The notes beneath the pieces are model-generated. The model did no database searches. It worked only from the letters and a program-made list of their open reading frames with translations, and was not told the DNA's origin. DNA of 15,810 nucleotides from assembly GCA_902792495.1 (NCBI GenBank), contig CADBAC010000006.1:2487-18296 (forward strand), in the 5' to 3' direction. Position 1 is the first letter of the stretch; every line of letters starts with the position of its first letter. A program made the translations under genes and the position numbers. Positions 7,982 through 15,032 of the stretch are shown here, piece after piece. The stretch is from Ruminococcus flavefaciens. Its GTDB lineage: Bacteria; Bacillota; Clostridia; Oscillospirales; Ruminococcaceae.

Positions 7982-8026
7982 ATGTGGCAGTATGAGAAAA
8001 AATCCCTGTATCCATGTTGTACATAA
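7982..8026 (+). pseudogene. cotJC: cotJC, 5' fragment (interrupted by element)
   Basis: With AAAGGAG seven nt upstream, an ATG opens MWQYEKK, the usual CotJC N-terminus (MWxYEKKLQYPV in the family, from memory). After codon 7 (AAA at 8000-8002) the frame leaves the gene, reading SLYPCCT and a TAA at 8024-8026. The remaining gene is found, in frame and undamaged, beginning with TTA (Leu) at 15060. This is therefore the upstream half of a gene split by a 7-kb insertion, rather than decay. As it stands it can encode only a 14-residue peptide. Confidence 0.9.
7991..8025 (+). other. attL of the cotJC intervening element
   Basis: The left junction. Bases 7991-8013 match 15048-15070 at 17 of 23 positions (TATG..AA.AAAT..C.GTATCC). 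Inside the element, TGTTGTACATA (8015-8025) is the exact reverse complement of TATGTACAACA at the right end. The inferred crossover is between 8000 and 8001, in the AAA codon. Confidence 0.8.
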
Positions 8027-8050
8027 AAAACACCACAGTTAACCGTGGTG
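8025..8050 (-). terminator. Rho-independent terminator at the left edge of the element
   Basis: Read on the minus strand: CACCAC and GTGGTG flank an 8-nt region containing the palindrome GTTAAC, followed by TTTTTT. It stops the minus-strand cargo transcript before it runs antisense into cotJB and abuts the left arm repeat of the element. Confidence 0.85.
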
Positions 8051-8064
8051 CTCATATGGCATTT

Positions 8065-8433
8065 CTATGCGCTGATGCTGTAGCCGTTTTTGGAAAGCAG
8101 ATCCATAGCGGCTGTGAAGTTTTCAGCTTTTACAAGAACGTAGTCGGTATCATACGTAGAAACTGCGAATATGCCTATCTTTGCTTCTGCAAGAAGTGCG
8201 GCAATGGGCGAAAGTATACCTGTCAGCGAAAAATCCAGCTGTCCTTTTATACGGAATGCCCTCCAGCCGTCTTCTCTTGCCTTGCAGTCAGCAGGTACGG
8301 ACTTTGTTTCGCAAACCAGCGAAAGCTCACAGTCGGTCTTTCCGATGAAGAAAAACTCTCCCGAAAGCGTGTTCTGCGTTATTGCTGTGGGCTGGCAGAC
8401 TGTAAGTTCATAGGGAAGTATCTCAAGTATCAT
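8065..8433 (-). CDS. ACT-domain-containing protein
   Basis: A 122-residue protein with two small alpha-beta lobes; the second (about residues 58-120: GWRAFRIKGQLDF...GILSPIAALLAEAKIGIFAVSTYDTDYVLVKAENFTAAMDLL) fits the ACT_7 pattern, a ligand-binding fold that usually senses amino acids. The ILSPIAALLAEAKIGIFAVSTYDTDYVLV stretch is the most characteristic part. It begins inside the last codons of the GNAT gene (11-bp overlap) with AAGGAG seven nt upstream, and is the last gene of a run that starts with an amino-acid transporter, which fits a role tied to amino-acid supply. It has no fused catalytic domain, so its job is unknown. Confidence 0.8.
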   Translation of the reverse strand: MILEILPYELTVCQPTAITQNTLSGEFFFIGKTDCELSLVCETKSVPADCKAREDGWRAFRIKGQLDFSLTGILSPIAALLAEAKIGIFAVSTYDTDYVLVKAENFTAAMDLLSKNGYSISA

Positions 8434-8869
8434 CAGCTATCTCCTTGTACATATTGATATGGGGGCAGAATTCGTCCATATACTCATCGCCGAAAGGAAT
8501 ATACCCCAGCGACTTGTAAAAGCCTGTGACTCTTACCTGTGCGGATAATTCAAAGCGGCGGAATCCCTGCTTTACTGCGTAGTCCTCGCAGGCCCTCACC
8601 ACCTCGGCACCAAGTCCTGTTCCACGGTATTCCTTCAGCACTGCCACTCTGCCGATATGCATTGTCCTGCCGTCCTCGGTAAAGAATCTTGCGGTTGCGG
8701 CACATTTTCCGTCCTGATAGAGTACACAGTGCACGGAACGGCTGTCCGTTTCATCGAATTCCGTTTCAAACCCCTGCTCCTCCACGAATACCTTTTCACG
8801 TATCATTGCGGCATCGGGAAGTTTTTCAAGGCTCTCCGAAAAAACTGCTTCTGTATTTCTCATACACAT
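8423..8869 (-). CDS. ElaA-like GNAT acetyltransferase
   Basis: A 148-residue acetyltransferase with the ElaA-type opening IREKVFVEEQGFETEFDETD and the acetyl-CoA loop VAVLKEYRGTGLGAEVVRACEDYA (RGTGLG, motif A). The C-terminus (GFYKSLGYIPFGDEYMDEFCPHINMYKEI) has the usual motif B and the CPHI/H signature of this subgroup. Substrate unknown. The first ATG (8869) lies one base past the TGA of the ABC ATPase; a second in-frame ATG two codons on is an equal candidate. It overlaps the ACT gene. Its place at the end of an amino-acid transporter run suggests action on an imported amino acid or amine, but that is inference. Confidence 0.88.
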   Translation of the reverse strand: MCMRNTEAVFSESLEKLPDAAMIREKVFVEEQGFETEFDETDSRSVHCVLYQDGKCAATARFFTEDGRTMHIGRVAVLKEYRGTGLGAEVVRACEDYAVKQGFRRFELSAQVRVTGFYKSLGYIPFGDEYMDEFCPHINMYKEIADDT

Positions 8870-8870
8870 A

Positions 8871-9596
8871 TCAGAGCACCCTTGAAAGGAATTCTTTCAG
8901 ACGTGGACTTTCGGGATTCGAGAAGAACTTGTCTGGGCTGTTCTGTTCCATGACAACTCCGTCAGCCATGAACATCACACGGGACGCAACTTCTTTTGCA
9001 AAGCCCATTTCGTGAGTAACGACTACCATAGTCATTCCCTCATCTGCAAGCTGTTTCATCAGGTTGAGTACCTCGCCTACCATTTCGGGGTCAAGGGCTG
9101 ACGTTGGCTCATCGAAAAGAATAACTTCGGGATTCATTGCAAGCGTTCTTGCAATGGCGATCCTCTGCTTCTGACCGCCTGACAGACTTGCAGGATAATC
9201 GTCGGCCTTGTCGGGGAGTCCTACTCTTTTGAGAAGTTCAGCCGCTTTCTTGTCGGCTTCCTCCTGAGTCATGATGCCCAACTTTACGGGAGCGAGAGTG
9301 ATATTCTTCTTTATGGTGAGATGTGGGAAAAGGTTGAAATGCTGGAAAACCATACCCATTCTTCTGCGTATCAGGTTTATCTCTTTGTCGTGGAGTTTTG
9401 TTATCTCCTTGCCGTCGAAGTAGATCTCGCCCGATGTGGGAGTTTCCATAAGGTTGAGACAGCGTAGAAATGTACTTTTTCCCGAGCCTGAGGGTCCGAT
9501 GATAACTACCTTTTCGCCCTTCTGTATCTCCTCGGTAATGCCTTTCAGCACCTTTCTGTCACCAAAATCCTTGGTAAGGTTTTTAACGCTTATCAT
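8871..9596 (-). CDS. Polar amino-acid ABC transporter, ATP-binding protein
   Basis: The ATPase subunit (GlnQ/HisP type) that powers import. It shows Walker [11 protein letters not shown]-loop region [15 protein letters not shown], signature LSGGQKQR, Walker [14 protein letters not shown] and the switch histidine in VVTHEMGFA. The ATG at 9596 is preferred: GGAG lies about 11 nt upstream, whereas an in-frame TTG at 9605 would sit only 2 nt from it. The product is 241 residues, typical. It overlaps the permease gene by 14 bp and is followed one base later by the GNAT gene. The substrate class is polar amino acids (glutamine, cystine or similar); which one cannot be told. Confidence 0.95.
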   Translation of the reverse strand: MISVKNLTKDFGDRKVLKGITEEIQKGEKVVIIGPSGSGKSTFLRCLNLMETPTSGEIYFDGKEITKLHDKEINLIRRRMGMVFQHFNLFPHLTIKKNITLAPVKLGIMTQEEADKKAAELLKRVGLPDKADDYPASLSGGQKQRIAIARTLAMNPEVILFDEPTSALDPEMVGEVLNLMKQLADEGMTMVVVTHEMGFAKEVASRVMFMADGVVMEQNSPDKFFSNPESPRLKEFLSRVL

Positions 9597-10272
9597 TTGA
9601 AGCAAGTCTCCTTTCGAGTAAATTCACAAGACGGGTCAGAAGGACCACCATAATAAGGTAGATCAGCGCTACAGCTATAAGCGGCATGAACGCCGAGAAA
9701 GTCTGTGAACGGATGATATCTCCGCCCTTTGTGATGTCTGCAATGGCAATGTATCCTGCAACCGATGTTTCCTTCAGAAGAACGATAGCTTCATTTGCAA
9801 GGGCAGGAAGCACTGTTTTCAGCGCCTGAGGCATGATTATGGAAACCATGGTCTGACGGTAGTTGAGACCGAGACTTCTTCCTGCTTCAAGCTGACCTAC
9901 GTCAACAGCCATGATACCGCCTCTGACGATCTCAGCAACATATGCTCCCGAGTTGATACCAAAGGCGATTATTGCCACGAAAGTCTTGGAAATAGGCACA
10001 GACGCAAAAATAACGAAATAAATGATAAGAAGCTGTACAACAACAGGTGTTCCACGAATGACTGTGAGATAGATGCGGCACAGTATATCCGGTATCAGCA
10101 GACGCTTCGTCCTCAGATATGTGGAACGGATTATAGCCACAAGAAAGCCGAGCACCATACCGATGATAACGGCAAAGAATGTGATAATAAGTGTAGTTTT
10201 CAGACCGTCTGTAAGGTATCTCCAGCGGTCTTCTTCAATAAAATTCTGTCTGAAGCTTTCAGCAAAATTCAT
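9583..10272 (-). CDS. Polar amino-acid ABC transporter, permease
   Basis: A 229-residue HisM/GlnP-family permease forming the membrane channel, probably as a homodimer since only one permease gene is present. Hydrophobic spans are visible at about 27-50 ([20 protein letters not shown]), 68-90 ([16 protein letters not shown]), 95-115, 155-180 and 198-218. The family loop that contacts the ATPase reads [25 protein letters not shown] (EAA motif). AAGGAG lies seven nt before the ATG. Its 3' end overlaps the ATPase gene. Between it and the binding-protein gene there is a stable hairpin. Confidence 0.95.
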   Translation of the reverse strand: MNFAESFRQNFIEEDRWRYLTDGLKTTLIITFFAVIIGMVLGFLVAIIRSTYLRTKRLLIPDILCRIYLTVIRGTPVVVQLLIIYFVIFASVPISKTFVAIIAFGINSGAYVAEIVRGGIMAVDVGQLEAGRSLGLNYRQTMVSIIMPQALKTVLPALANEAIVLLKETSVAGYIAIADITKGGDIIRSQTFSAFMPLIAVALIYLIMVVLLTRLVNLLERRLASNDKR

Positions 10273-10298
10273 ATCAAGACTCCTTTCAAAATCATGAA

Positions 10299-10325
10299 CA
10301 GGCTGTCCTTTCGGGGAACAGCCTG
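10299..10325 (-). promoter_or_regulatory. Intercistronic hairpin between binding protein and permease
   Basis: CAGGCTGT and ACAGCCTG pair perfectly over 8 bp, with a further CC/GG inside the loop. No proper T tract follows on the minus strand. Such hairpins often raise binding-protein mRNA over the permease and ATPase by blocking 3' decay or causing partial termination; that role here is inferred. Confidence 0.6.
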
Positions 10326-10332
10326 TGTGTTA

Positions 10333-11118
10333 TCAGTCCTTTCTCACCATTACAACCAGGTGAGTAGTTGTGTATGTATCAGAGAAGAGAACGTTCTTCT
10401 CACGGTCGGGAGTAACTGTCATTCCTGCAACTCCCACATCAGCCTTTCCTGACTGTACAGCAGGGATAATGGAATCGAACGCCATATCCTCTACCTGAAG
10501 TTCATAGCCCAGCTGATCACAGACAGCGTTCATCATGTCGATATCGAAACCTATGATATCTGCGCCGTTCTTGAATTCATAAGGCGGAAACTCCGCATTT
10601 GTAGCCATTACCAGCTTGCCCTTGCTGTGGTCTGTGCCCTCGGGAGTTGTATAAGCGCTCTTGCCTGCATTCTCGCTGTCGTAGTTATCCTTGATCTGCT
10701 TTAATGTACCGTTGTCGCTGAGAGTTTTCAGTGCACCGTTTATCTCGCTCTGTAAAGCAGTATTTTCAAGCTTGATCGCAATAGCGTAGGACTCATCGGC
10801 ATATCCTTCGGAAAGCTTTGTGATGTCCTGATTATTCCTGAGGAAAGCCTCAGCAGTATCGCTGTCGATGATGATAGCATCGATCTTGCCCTGCTTGAGT
10901 GCCTGTACAGCGTCCGAATACTTGTTGTACTTCTCAACTGTTGCGTCCTCTACGTCCTCAGCAAGGGTATCGCCTGTAGTACCCAGCTGAACACCGATAG
11001 TCTTGCCTTTCAGATCATCGATGGAGTGTACGGGATTCGGCTTTGCGCTTGCCCCGCATGAAGAGAGCATTGCTGCCAACATAAGAGATGCAGCAAATCC
11101 TGTGATAGTTTTTTTCAT
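10333..11118 (-). CDS. Amino-acid-binding lipoprotein (SBP_bac_3), circularly permuted
   Basis: The extracellular receptor of the transporter: a 261-residue lipoprotein with signal peptide and lipobox LSSC (lipidated Cys21). The two halves of the family fold are in reverse order. Residues about 31-135 carry what is normally the C-terminal part (SIDDLKGKTIGVQLGTTGDT, ADESYAIAIKLEN, LKQIKDNYD). Residues about 160-261 carry what is normally the N-terminal part (KGKLVMATNAEFPPYEF, GFDIDMMNAVCDQLGYEL, DSIIPAVQSGKADVGVAGMTVTPDREKNVLFSDTY). A PEGTDHSKG linker joins them. Similar permuted receptors exist in Clostridia as far as I recall. The ligand-contact arginine (R in TPDREKNV) and acidic residues are retained, so it should bind amino acids. 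AAAGGA precedes the ATG. Confidence 0.92.
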   Translation of the reverse strand: MKKTITGFAASLMLAAMLSSCGASAKPNPVHSIDDLKGKTIGVQLGTTGDTLAEDVEDATVEKYNKYSDAVQALKQGKIDAIIIDSDTAEAFLRNNQDITKLSEGYADESYAIAIKLENTALQSEINGALKTLSDNGTLKQIKDNYDSENAGKSAYTTPEGTDHSKGKLVMATNAEFPPYEFKNGADIIGFDIDMMNAVCDQLGYELQVEDMAFDSIIPAVQSGKADVGVAGMTVTPDREKNVLFSDTYTTTHLVVMVRKD

Positions 11119-11168
11119 GTCTCATATTCCTTTCTGTCCAGTGCCTTTCGGCCTGTAGTTATAGAATC

Positions 11169-11197
11169 ATTATAACACTATGAATAGCAAAATGCAA
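11169..11197 (-). promoter_or_regulatory. SigA-type promoter for the ABC transporter run
   Basis: On the minus strand: TTGCAT (complement of 11192-11197), 17 bp, TATAAT (complement of 11169-11174). The start codon of the binding protein is about 50 bp downstream. It would drive binding protein, permease, ATPase, GNAT and ACT genes up to the terminator at 8025-8050. Confidence 0.8.
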
Positions 11198-11227
11198 GGG
11201 GAAATGATGATTTATACGGCATATAAA

Positions 11228-11265
11228 AAACAGCTGTAGGTATTCGTTCATCCTTACAGCTGTTT
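11228..11265 (-). terminator. Rho-independent terminator of the pectate lyase gene
   Basis: AAACAGCTGTA (11228-11238) and TACAGCTGTTT (11255-11265) pair over 11 bp with a 16-nt loop. On the minus strand the stem ends in a run of six T. It begins 24 bp past the lyase stop codon and separates it from the transporter promoter. Confidence 0.88.
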
Positions 11266-11289
11266 ATATTTATCCGGCAGAAAGGTATA

Positions 11290-13008
11290 TCATTCGCCGA
11301 GTGCGTTGATTATGCACTTTTTCAGTGCTGTGAGATCAAAGACATCCAGCGTTCCGTCGGTTATCATATCGGCACGTTTTCCCTGTTCTTCGGTCATATC
11401 TCCGCTGCCGTGAAGCCATTTGCTGAACACTACCGCATCGGCTACATCAAGACCGCCGTCAGCGTTGATATCTCCCATAAGCAGTTCGGGGATATCCTGA
11501 GGGACAGGTTCTGTCACTGGAACTACTTCCACGGGAACGACCTCGCCGTTTGAGGAAGCAGCCTTCATTCTTCCTGCGTACTCCATAACAGCAGCTTTAG
11601 CTTCATCGGGAGTCTGAATGTCATAGCTGTAAAGTTCAGCATCAAAATTATCATAGCCGTCGCCGCCCTCGATAAGGTTTGGTATCACAACGTTTTCGCT
11701 TCGGCTTTCTGCAATTTTATAAGCGTATTCACCGCCCATGTCGCAGTTGTCGAATTTATCACCGAAGGACTTGATAGTTCCCGAAAACTTGTCTTTTCCC
11801 ATATTTATCGCATACAGCGGATTGGTTGCCTTTTCAAAATAGTTGCACTCCGAGAATATCTTTGAATTGTATGAAGCGCAGATACCGTACTCGGAGTTAG
11901 TGGAGAAATAGTTGTTGAAAGAATGGATATGTGCATTTCTTGCACGGGGATTTCTTGACTGTGTATTGTTGAACCAGTTGTGGTGGTAGGTTATGAAGTC
12001 CTGTATCTGATCTGCCCTGCCGCCTACAAGGGATGTCTTGTGACAGTCCCTGAACTCGTTGTATGACACTGTAACATACTCAGCCCACTTCATATCCACT
12101 GAACCGTCGCCCTCGGCTTTATCAGCGTCAACATGGCCGTTGCCTGCAAACTGGTTGAAGCCTCTTTCGATCGTATTGTTGTGCACCCATATATGAGCGG
12201 AACGTATTTCGGCATTTCCTGTCATGGCTATACCGTCATCGGGATAATTTCCCAGCCACAGATTGCGGAATTCACAGCTTGTGCAGCGCTTCATCTCAAT
12301 TCCCCACGATCTGAGGTCTGTGTCAGGGCCGATACCCTCAACAGTAACATTTGAGCTGTTCTGGAGATAAAGCATATTCGAGCCGTCATTGTGGCTTCCG
12401 TCGTTGGCTACAGTACCGCTTGGCACATCAAGGCCGCCTACAAATCGGAATACCACATTCTTTGGTTTTGCGCTGAAAAAGATATTGTAAAGACCGACCT
12501 TGCCGTTGTAGGTTATGGTGTCCTTGTTTTCGTTGGTAACGTAGATGACTGTAACGTCAGGCTTCAGTGTACCGTCATCATTGTATCCGCCTATGCCTTC
12601 AAAGTTGTGATGAGCGTATCCGCTTCTGTCATATGCCATTGTTTTCGCTGTAAATTCGGCATTTCCCTTAGAACCTGATATCCTGACAGTGTATTCTGTA
12701 TCTCCTTTCAGTCCGGGGATATCCACTCTTGTGCCACGTATCAGTTCGGGGTCAGCATCGGTGAAAACGCTCTCTCCTGCCTGTGCATAGCTTACATGAA
12801 CGTCGCTTCCTATGGCGTTTTCGTCCCATTCCGCATAGGCTGACTCAAACCATCCGCCGCACAGTTTAACGGCGCTTTCCTCCATGATAACGGCATTATC
12901 CGTCACCGCATCATCTGCCATAGCGTACATTGGAAATGCAGTGAGCTGAACTGCGGACAAAGCGATAACAGCTGCATTCATGAGCTTTCTGCTGAATGTT
13001 TTCCTCAT
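11290..13008 (-). CDS. Secreted pectate lyase (PL1) with C-terminal dockerin
   Basis: A 572-residue exoenzyme that would cleave polygalacturonate by beta-elimination. Signal peptide 1-31 (cleavage after AMA). Residues about 45-125 look like a fibronectin III/purple acid phosphatase-like strand-rich domain. The PL1 parallel beta-helix (about 130-470) has the calcium-site segment DGSVDMKW (D305), VTVSYNEFRDCHKTSLVG, and YHHNWFNNTQSRNPRAR with the catalytic-type arginine at 355. A Val/Pro/Glu linker (about 485-510) leads to a type I dockerin (511-572): GDINADGGLDVADAVVF is a good calcium loop, whereas the second repeat (TDGTLDVFDLTALKK) lacks its opening GD-N. It would dock on a cellulosomal scaffoldin, a trait of rumen or gut Ruminococcus. 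GAGGTG precedes the ATG. A fibre-degrading enzyme is surprising cargo for an element in a spore gene. Confidence 0.93.
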   Translation of the reverse strand: MRKTFSRKLMNAAVIALSAVQLTAFPMYAMADDAVTDNAVIMEESAVKLCGGWFESAYAEWDENAIGSDVHVSYAQAGESVFTDADPELIRGTRVDIPGLKGDTEYTVRISGSKGNAEFTAKTMAYDRSGYAHHNFEGIGGYNDDGTLKPDVTVIYVTNENKDTITYNGKVGLYNIFFSAKPKNVVFRFVGGLDVPSGTVANDGSHNDGSNMLYLQNSSNVTVEGIGPDTDLRSWGIEMKRCTSCEFRNLWLGNYPDDGIAMTGNAEIRSAHIWVHNNTIERGFNQFAGNGHVDADKAEGDGSVDMKWAEYVTVSYNEFRDCHKTSLVGGRADQIQDFITYHHNWFNNTQSRNPRARNAHIHSFNNYFSTNSEYGICASYNSKIFSECNYFEKATNPLYAINMGKDKFSGTIKSFGDKFDNCDMGGEYAYKIAESRSENVVIPNLIEGGDGYDNFDAELYSYDIQTPDEAKAAVMEYAGRMKAASSNGEVVPVEVVPVTEPVPQDIPELLMGDINADGGLDVADAVVFSKWLHGSGDMTEEQGKRADMITDGTLDVFDLTALKKCIINALGE

Positions 13009-13032
13009 TTTAATATCACCTCAAAAAAATAA

Positions 13033-13112
13033 ATAAAAACGGTAAAGCCGTTAAACCGATGATCCATATAGGGTGCAGACCTGTCTGTATCTGTGTTTAT
13101 ACGGCTTTTCCG
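13033..13112 (-). promoter_or_regulatory. Structured attenuator-like leader of the pectate lyase gene
   Basis: Complementary strands at 13040-13056 and 13095-13112 (core AAGCCGT-TAAAC) form a stem of about 16 pairs with one mismatch and one bulge, closing a 38-nt apical region with a small AGAC/GTCT helix. On the minus strand the stem runs directly into TTTTTATTTATTTTTTT, then the ribosome binding site GAGGTG. A smaller hairpin (AACGG-CTTTA-CCGTT) uses the same 3' arm. Only about 31 nt separate the stem from the start codon, too few for a promoter, so the hairpin lies in the lyase leader. It matches no riboswitch class I know. Confidence 0.6.
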
Positions 13113-13146
13113 AGGATACCTGTCCCCCATGACAAAGTACTATTAG

Positions 13147-13155
13147 ATGATATCA
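13147..13155 (-). promoter_or_regulatory. Extended -10 promoter candidate for pectate lyase
   Basis: The minus strand reads TGATATCAT, an extended -10 (TGn) with one mismatch to TATAAT. No good -35 is seen. Transcription from about 13140 would give a leader of about 130 nt that includes the whole hairpin. Confidence 0.35.
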
Positions 13156-13204
13156 CAGAAAAGGAAAAAAATGTATGATAAATCGTACTTTAAAATTGAT
13201 TTAA

Positions 13205-13468
13205 TCAGCTTTTTTCATCAGGTCTGAGTATTTCCATATCGTGGATACGGCTGATATCCTGCCCTGTGAATGCGGTCTGAATCAGCGCATATGTAATGTC
13301 AGAGGCAAGTTTTTCTTCTTCCTCTGCGGTATGCTTCGGTATGCGGCACTCTATCAGCGCTCCGTTGCAGATGTTCCTTATAACTCCCGTGATACCGTTT
13401 TCTGTCTCGGTCTCACTTATTATTTCGTACTCCGTCCGCTCATACATCGATGGCTTTTCATCCGGCAT
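13205..13468 (-). CDS. Small acidic hypothetical protein beside the recombinase
   Basis: An 87-residue protein with no family I recognise. The ATG at 13468 is chosen because AAGGGAG lies eight nt upstream; a longer frame reaching 13582 would overlap the recombinase start and has a hydrophobic, unlikely beginning. The sequence is strongly acidic at both ends (MPDEKPSMYERTEYEI; RIHDMEILRPDEKS), with a predicted beta strand then a long helix (HTAEEEEKLASDITYALIQTAF). It is divergent from the recombinase with 97 bp between them. By position and size it is a candidate recombination directionality factor or accessory regulator; that is inference only. No terminator follows before the lyase leader. 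Confidence 0.7.
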   Translation of the reverse strand: MPDEKPSMYERTEYEIISETETENGITGVIRNICNGALIECRIPKHTAEEEEKLASDITYALIQTAFTGQDISRIHDMEILRPDEKS

Positions 13469-13565
13469 ATTATCAGCTCCCTTCCGTAATCTATATGGTA
13501 TCTCCGTCAAGAGTATGCATTGTCCGCCTTTGAAGGAAATATACTGGAAAGAAAGGAGTGGTAAA

Positions 13566-15029
13566 GTGGAAGAATACTGCATTTACCTGAGAAAATCCCG
13601 TGCAGATGCAGAGGCTGAAGCACGGGGCGAGGGCGAAACTCTTGCCCGTCACATGAAAATGCTCACCGAACTTGGCTGTAAGCAAAAGCTGAACGTGACA
13701 AGGATATACAAGGAGATAGTCAGCGGAGACAGCATTGCCGCCCGTCCGCAGATGCAGGCTCTCCTTGAAGATGTAAACAGCGGACGATATTCAGGGGTCC
13801 TTGTAGCCGAAATAGAACGTCTTGCCCGTGGTGACACCATCGATCAGGGCATAGTGGCTCAGGCTTTCCGTAAGTCGTCAACAAAGATCATTACTCCCGT
13901 AAAGACTTACGATCCTGACAATGAATTTGATGAGGAATACTTCGAGTTCTCGCTTTTCATGAGCCGCCGTGAATACAAGACCATCAACCGCCGTATGCAG
14001 ACAGGCAGACTTGCTTCCGTCAGGGACGGAAACTACATAGGCACATCTGCTCCCTACGGCTACAGAAAGACATCTCCCCTGCCGAAAATACATACCCTTG
14101 AGATAATTCCCGAAGAAGCTGAGGTCGTAAGGCTTATCTACAGGCTTTATCTTGATGGGCACGGTCCCGGATATATCGCAGGCGAACTTGACCGCATGGG
14201 TATCAGTCCGCAGAAAAGCCGCTCATGGAATCCCTCCAGCATTAAAAAGATACTGTCCAATCATATGTACTGCGGTATGGTTGGATGGAAAAGCAAGTCC
14301 AACGGCGGCACACTGTACAAGGGGCTTCATCAGCCCATGATCAGTGAGGAAATATACAATGCCGTTCAGCAGAAAAAGCATTCCTCTCCTGCCGCTCAGA
14401 TACATACAGACCAAAGGCTGATGAACTGCTATCACGGCATTCTCTTCTGCCGTAACTGCGGACATCAGATGAAACGCCGCAAAGTCACGGGAAACGGCAG
14501 TGAACATATGCTTTGCGTTTGCAGGGATTGCCGTGGAAAAACTGTCAGTTCCAAAACCGAAACAGTCAGTGAAGCTGTGATATCTGCTCTGCGCTACCGT
14601 ATAAGCAAACTTCCGCATCTGATAAGAAACGGAACGGCCGTGCAGGAAGATCAGCCCGATGTTAAAACAATCCTTACCGCCGAACTGGAAAAGGCCAAGC
14701 GTCAGCTTGCAAGGATGTACGATCTGCTCGAACAAGAGATCTACGATAACGGTATTTTCCTCGAACGCTCGGAAACAGTCAGCGAAAAGATACGTTCTCT
14801 TGAAGCGTCCATAAGAGGTCTTGACTTCTGTGAAAAGCCTGTCAGTGATATGCCCGAAAAAGCCGTCCTCAGACTTGATGATGTTATGGGATGCTTTTTC
14901 TCAGCGGCTCCCGATGAAAAAAACAGACTTCTCCACGCTGCATTCAGCAGGATAGACTACCATAAAACGAGAAGGTGCAGCCGTAACAATAAAGATACCG
15001 ACCTGATGCTGAACGCTTCTTTCCTGTAA
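13566..15029 (+). CDS. Large serine recombinase of the cotJC element
   Basis: A 487-residue large serine recombinase. The resolvase domain opens EEYCIYLRKSRAD with the catalytic serine at position 11 and includes the GEGETLARH, SGDSIAARPQM and LVAEIERLARGD segments (to about 130). A recombinase domain follows (APYGYRK, HGPGYIAGELDRMGI, WNPSSIKKILSNHMYCG, about 160-255), then a zinc ribbon (C295, C298, C319, C322) and a coiled-coil region (about 366-420). The GTG at 13566 is the start: GAAAGGAG lies seven nt upstream and upstream in-frame codons are antisense to the neighbouring gene. It is the likely integrase and excisase of this element. The stop at 15027-15029 is 3 bp from the right arm repeat. 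The following cotJC half is in the same frame, separated by this single TAA. Confidence 0.95.
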   Translation: MEEYCIYLRKSRADAEAEARGEGETLARHMKMLTELGCKQKLNVTRIYKEIVSGDSIAARPQMQALLEDVNSGRYSGVLVAEIERLARGDTIDQGIVAQAFRKSSTKIITPVKTYDPDNEFDEEYFEFSLFMSRREYKTINRRMQTGRLASVRDGNYIGTSAPYGYRKTSPLPKIHTLEIIPEEAEVVRLIYRLYLDGHGPGYIAGELDRMGISPQKSRSWNPSSIKKILSNHMYCGMVGWKSKSNGGTLYKGLHQPMISEEIYNAVQQKKHSSPAAQIHTDQRLMNCYHGILFCRNCGHQMKRRKVTGNGSEHMLCVCRDCRGKTVSSKTETVSEAVISALRYRISKLPHLIRNGTAVQEDQPDVKTILTAELEKAKRQLARMYDLLEQEIYDNGIFLERSETVSEKIRSLEASIRGLDFCEKPVSDMPEKAVLRLDDVMGCFFSAAPDEKNRLLHAAFSRIDYHKTRRCSRNNKDTDLMLNASFL

Positions 15030-15032
15030 AAC

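Noticed and set aside
8014..8457. 147-codon plus-strand frame just inside the left end of the element
   Set aside because: Antisense to the ACT and GNAT genes and starting within the attL region; the minus-strand genes have recognisable domains.
13170..13177. SigE-like -10 (CATACATT on the minus strand) before pectate lyase
   Set aside because: The octamer fits, but no matching -35 is found at the right spacing, and a sporulation sigma factor for a pectate lyase would be surprising.
13296..13565. N-terminal extension of the recombinase from an ATG at 13296
   Set aside because: The extra 90 residues are antisense to the small acidic gene and do not resemble a recombinase; the GTG at 13566 has an excellent ribosome binding site and starts at the resolvase fold.
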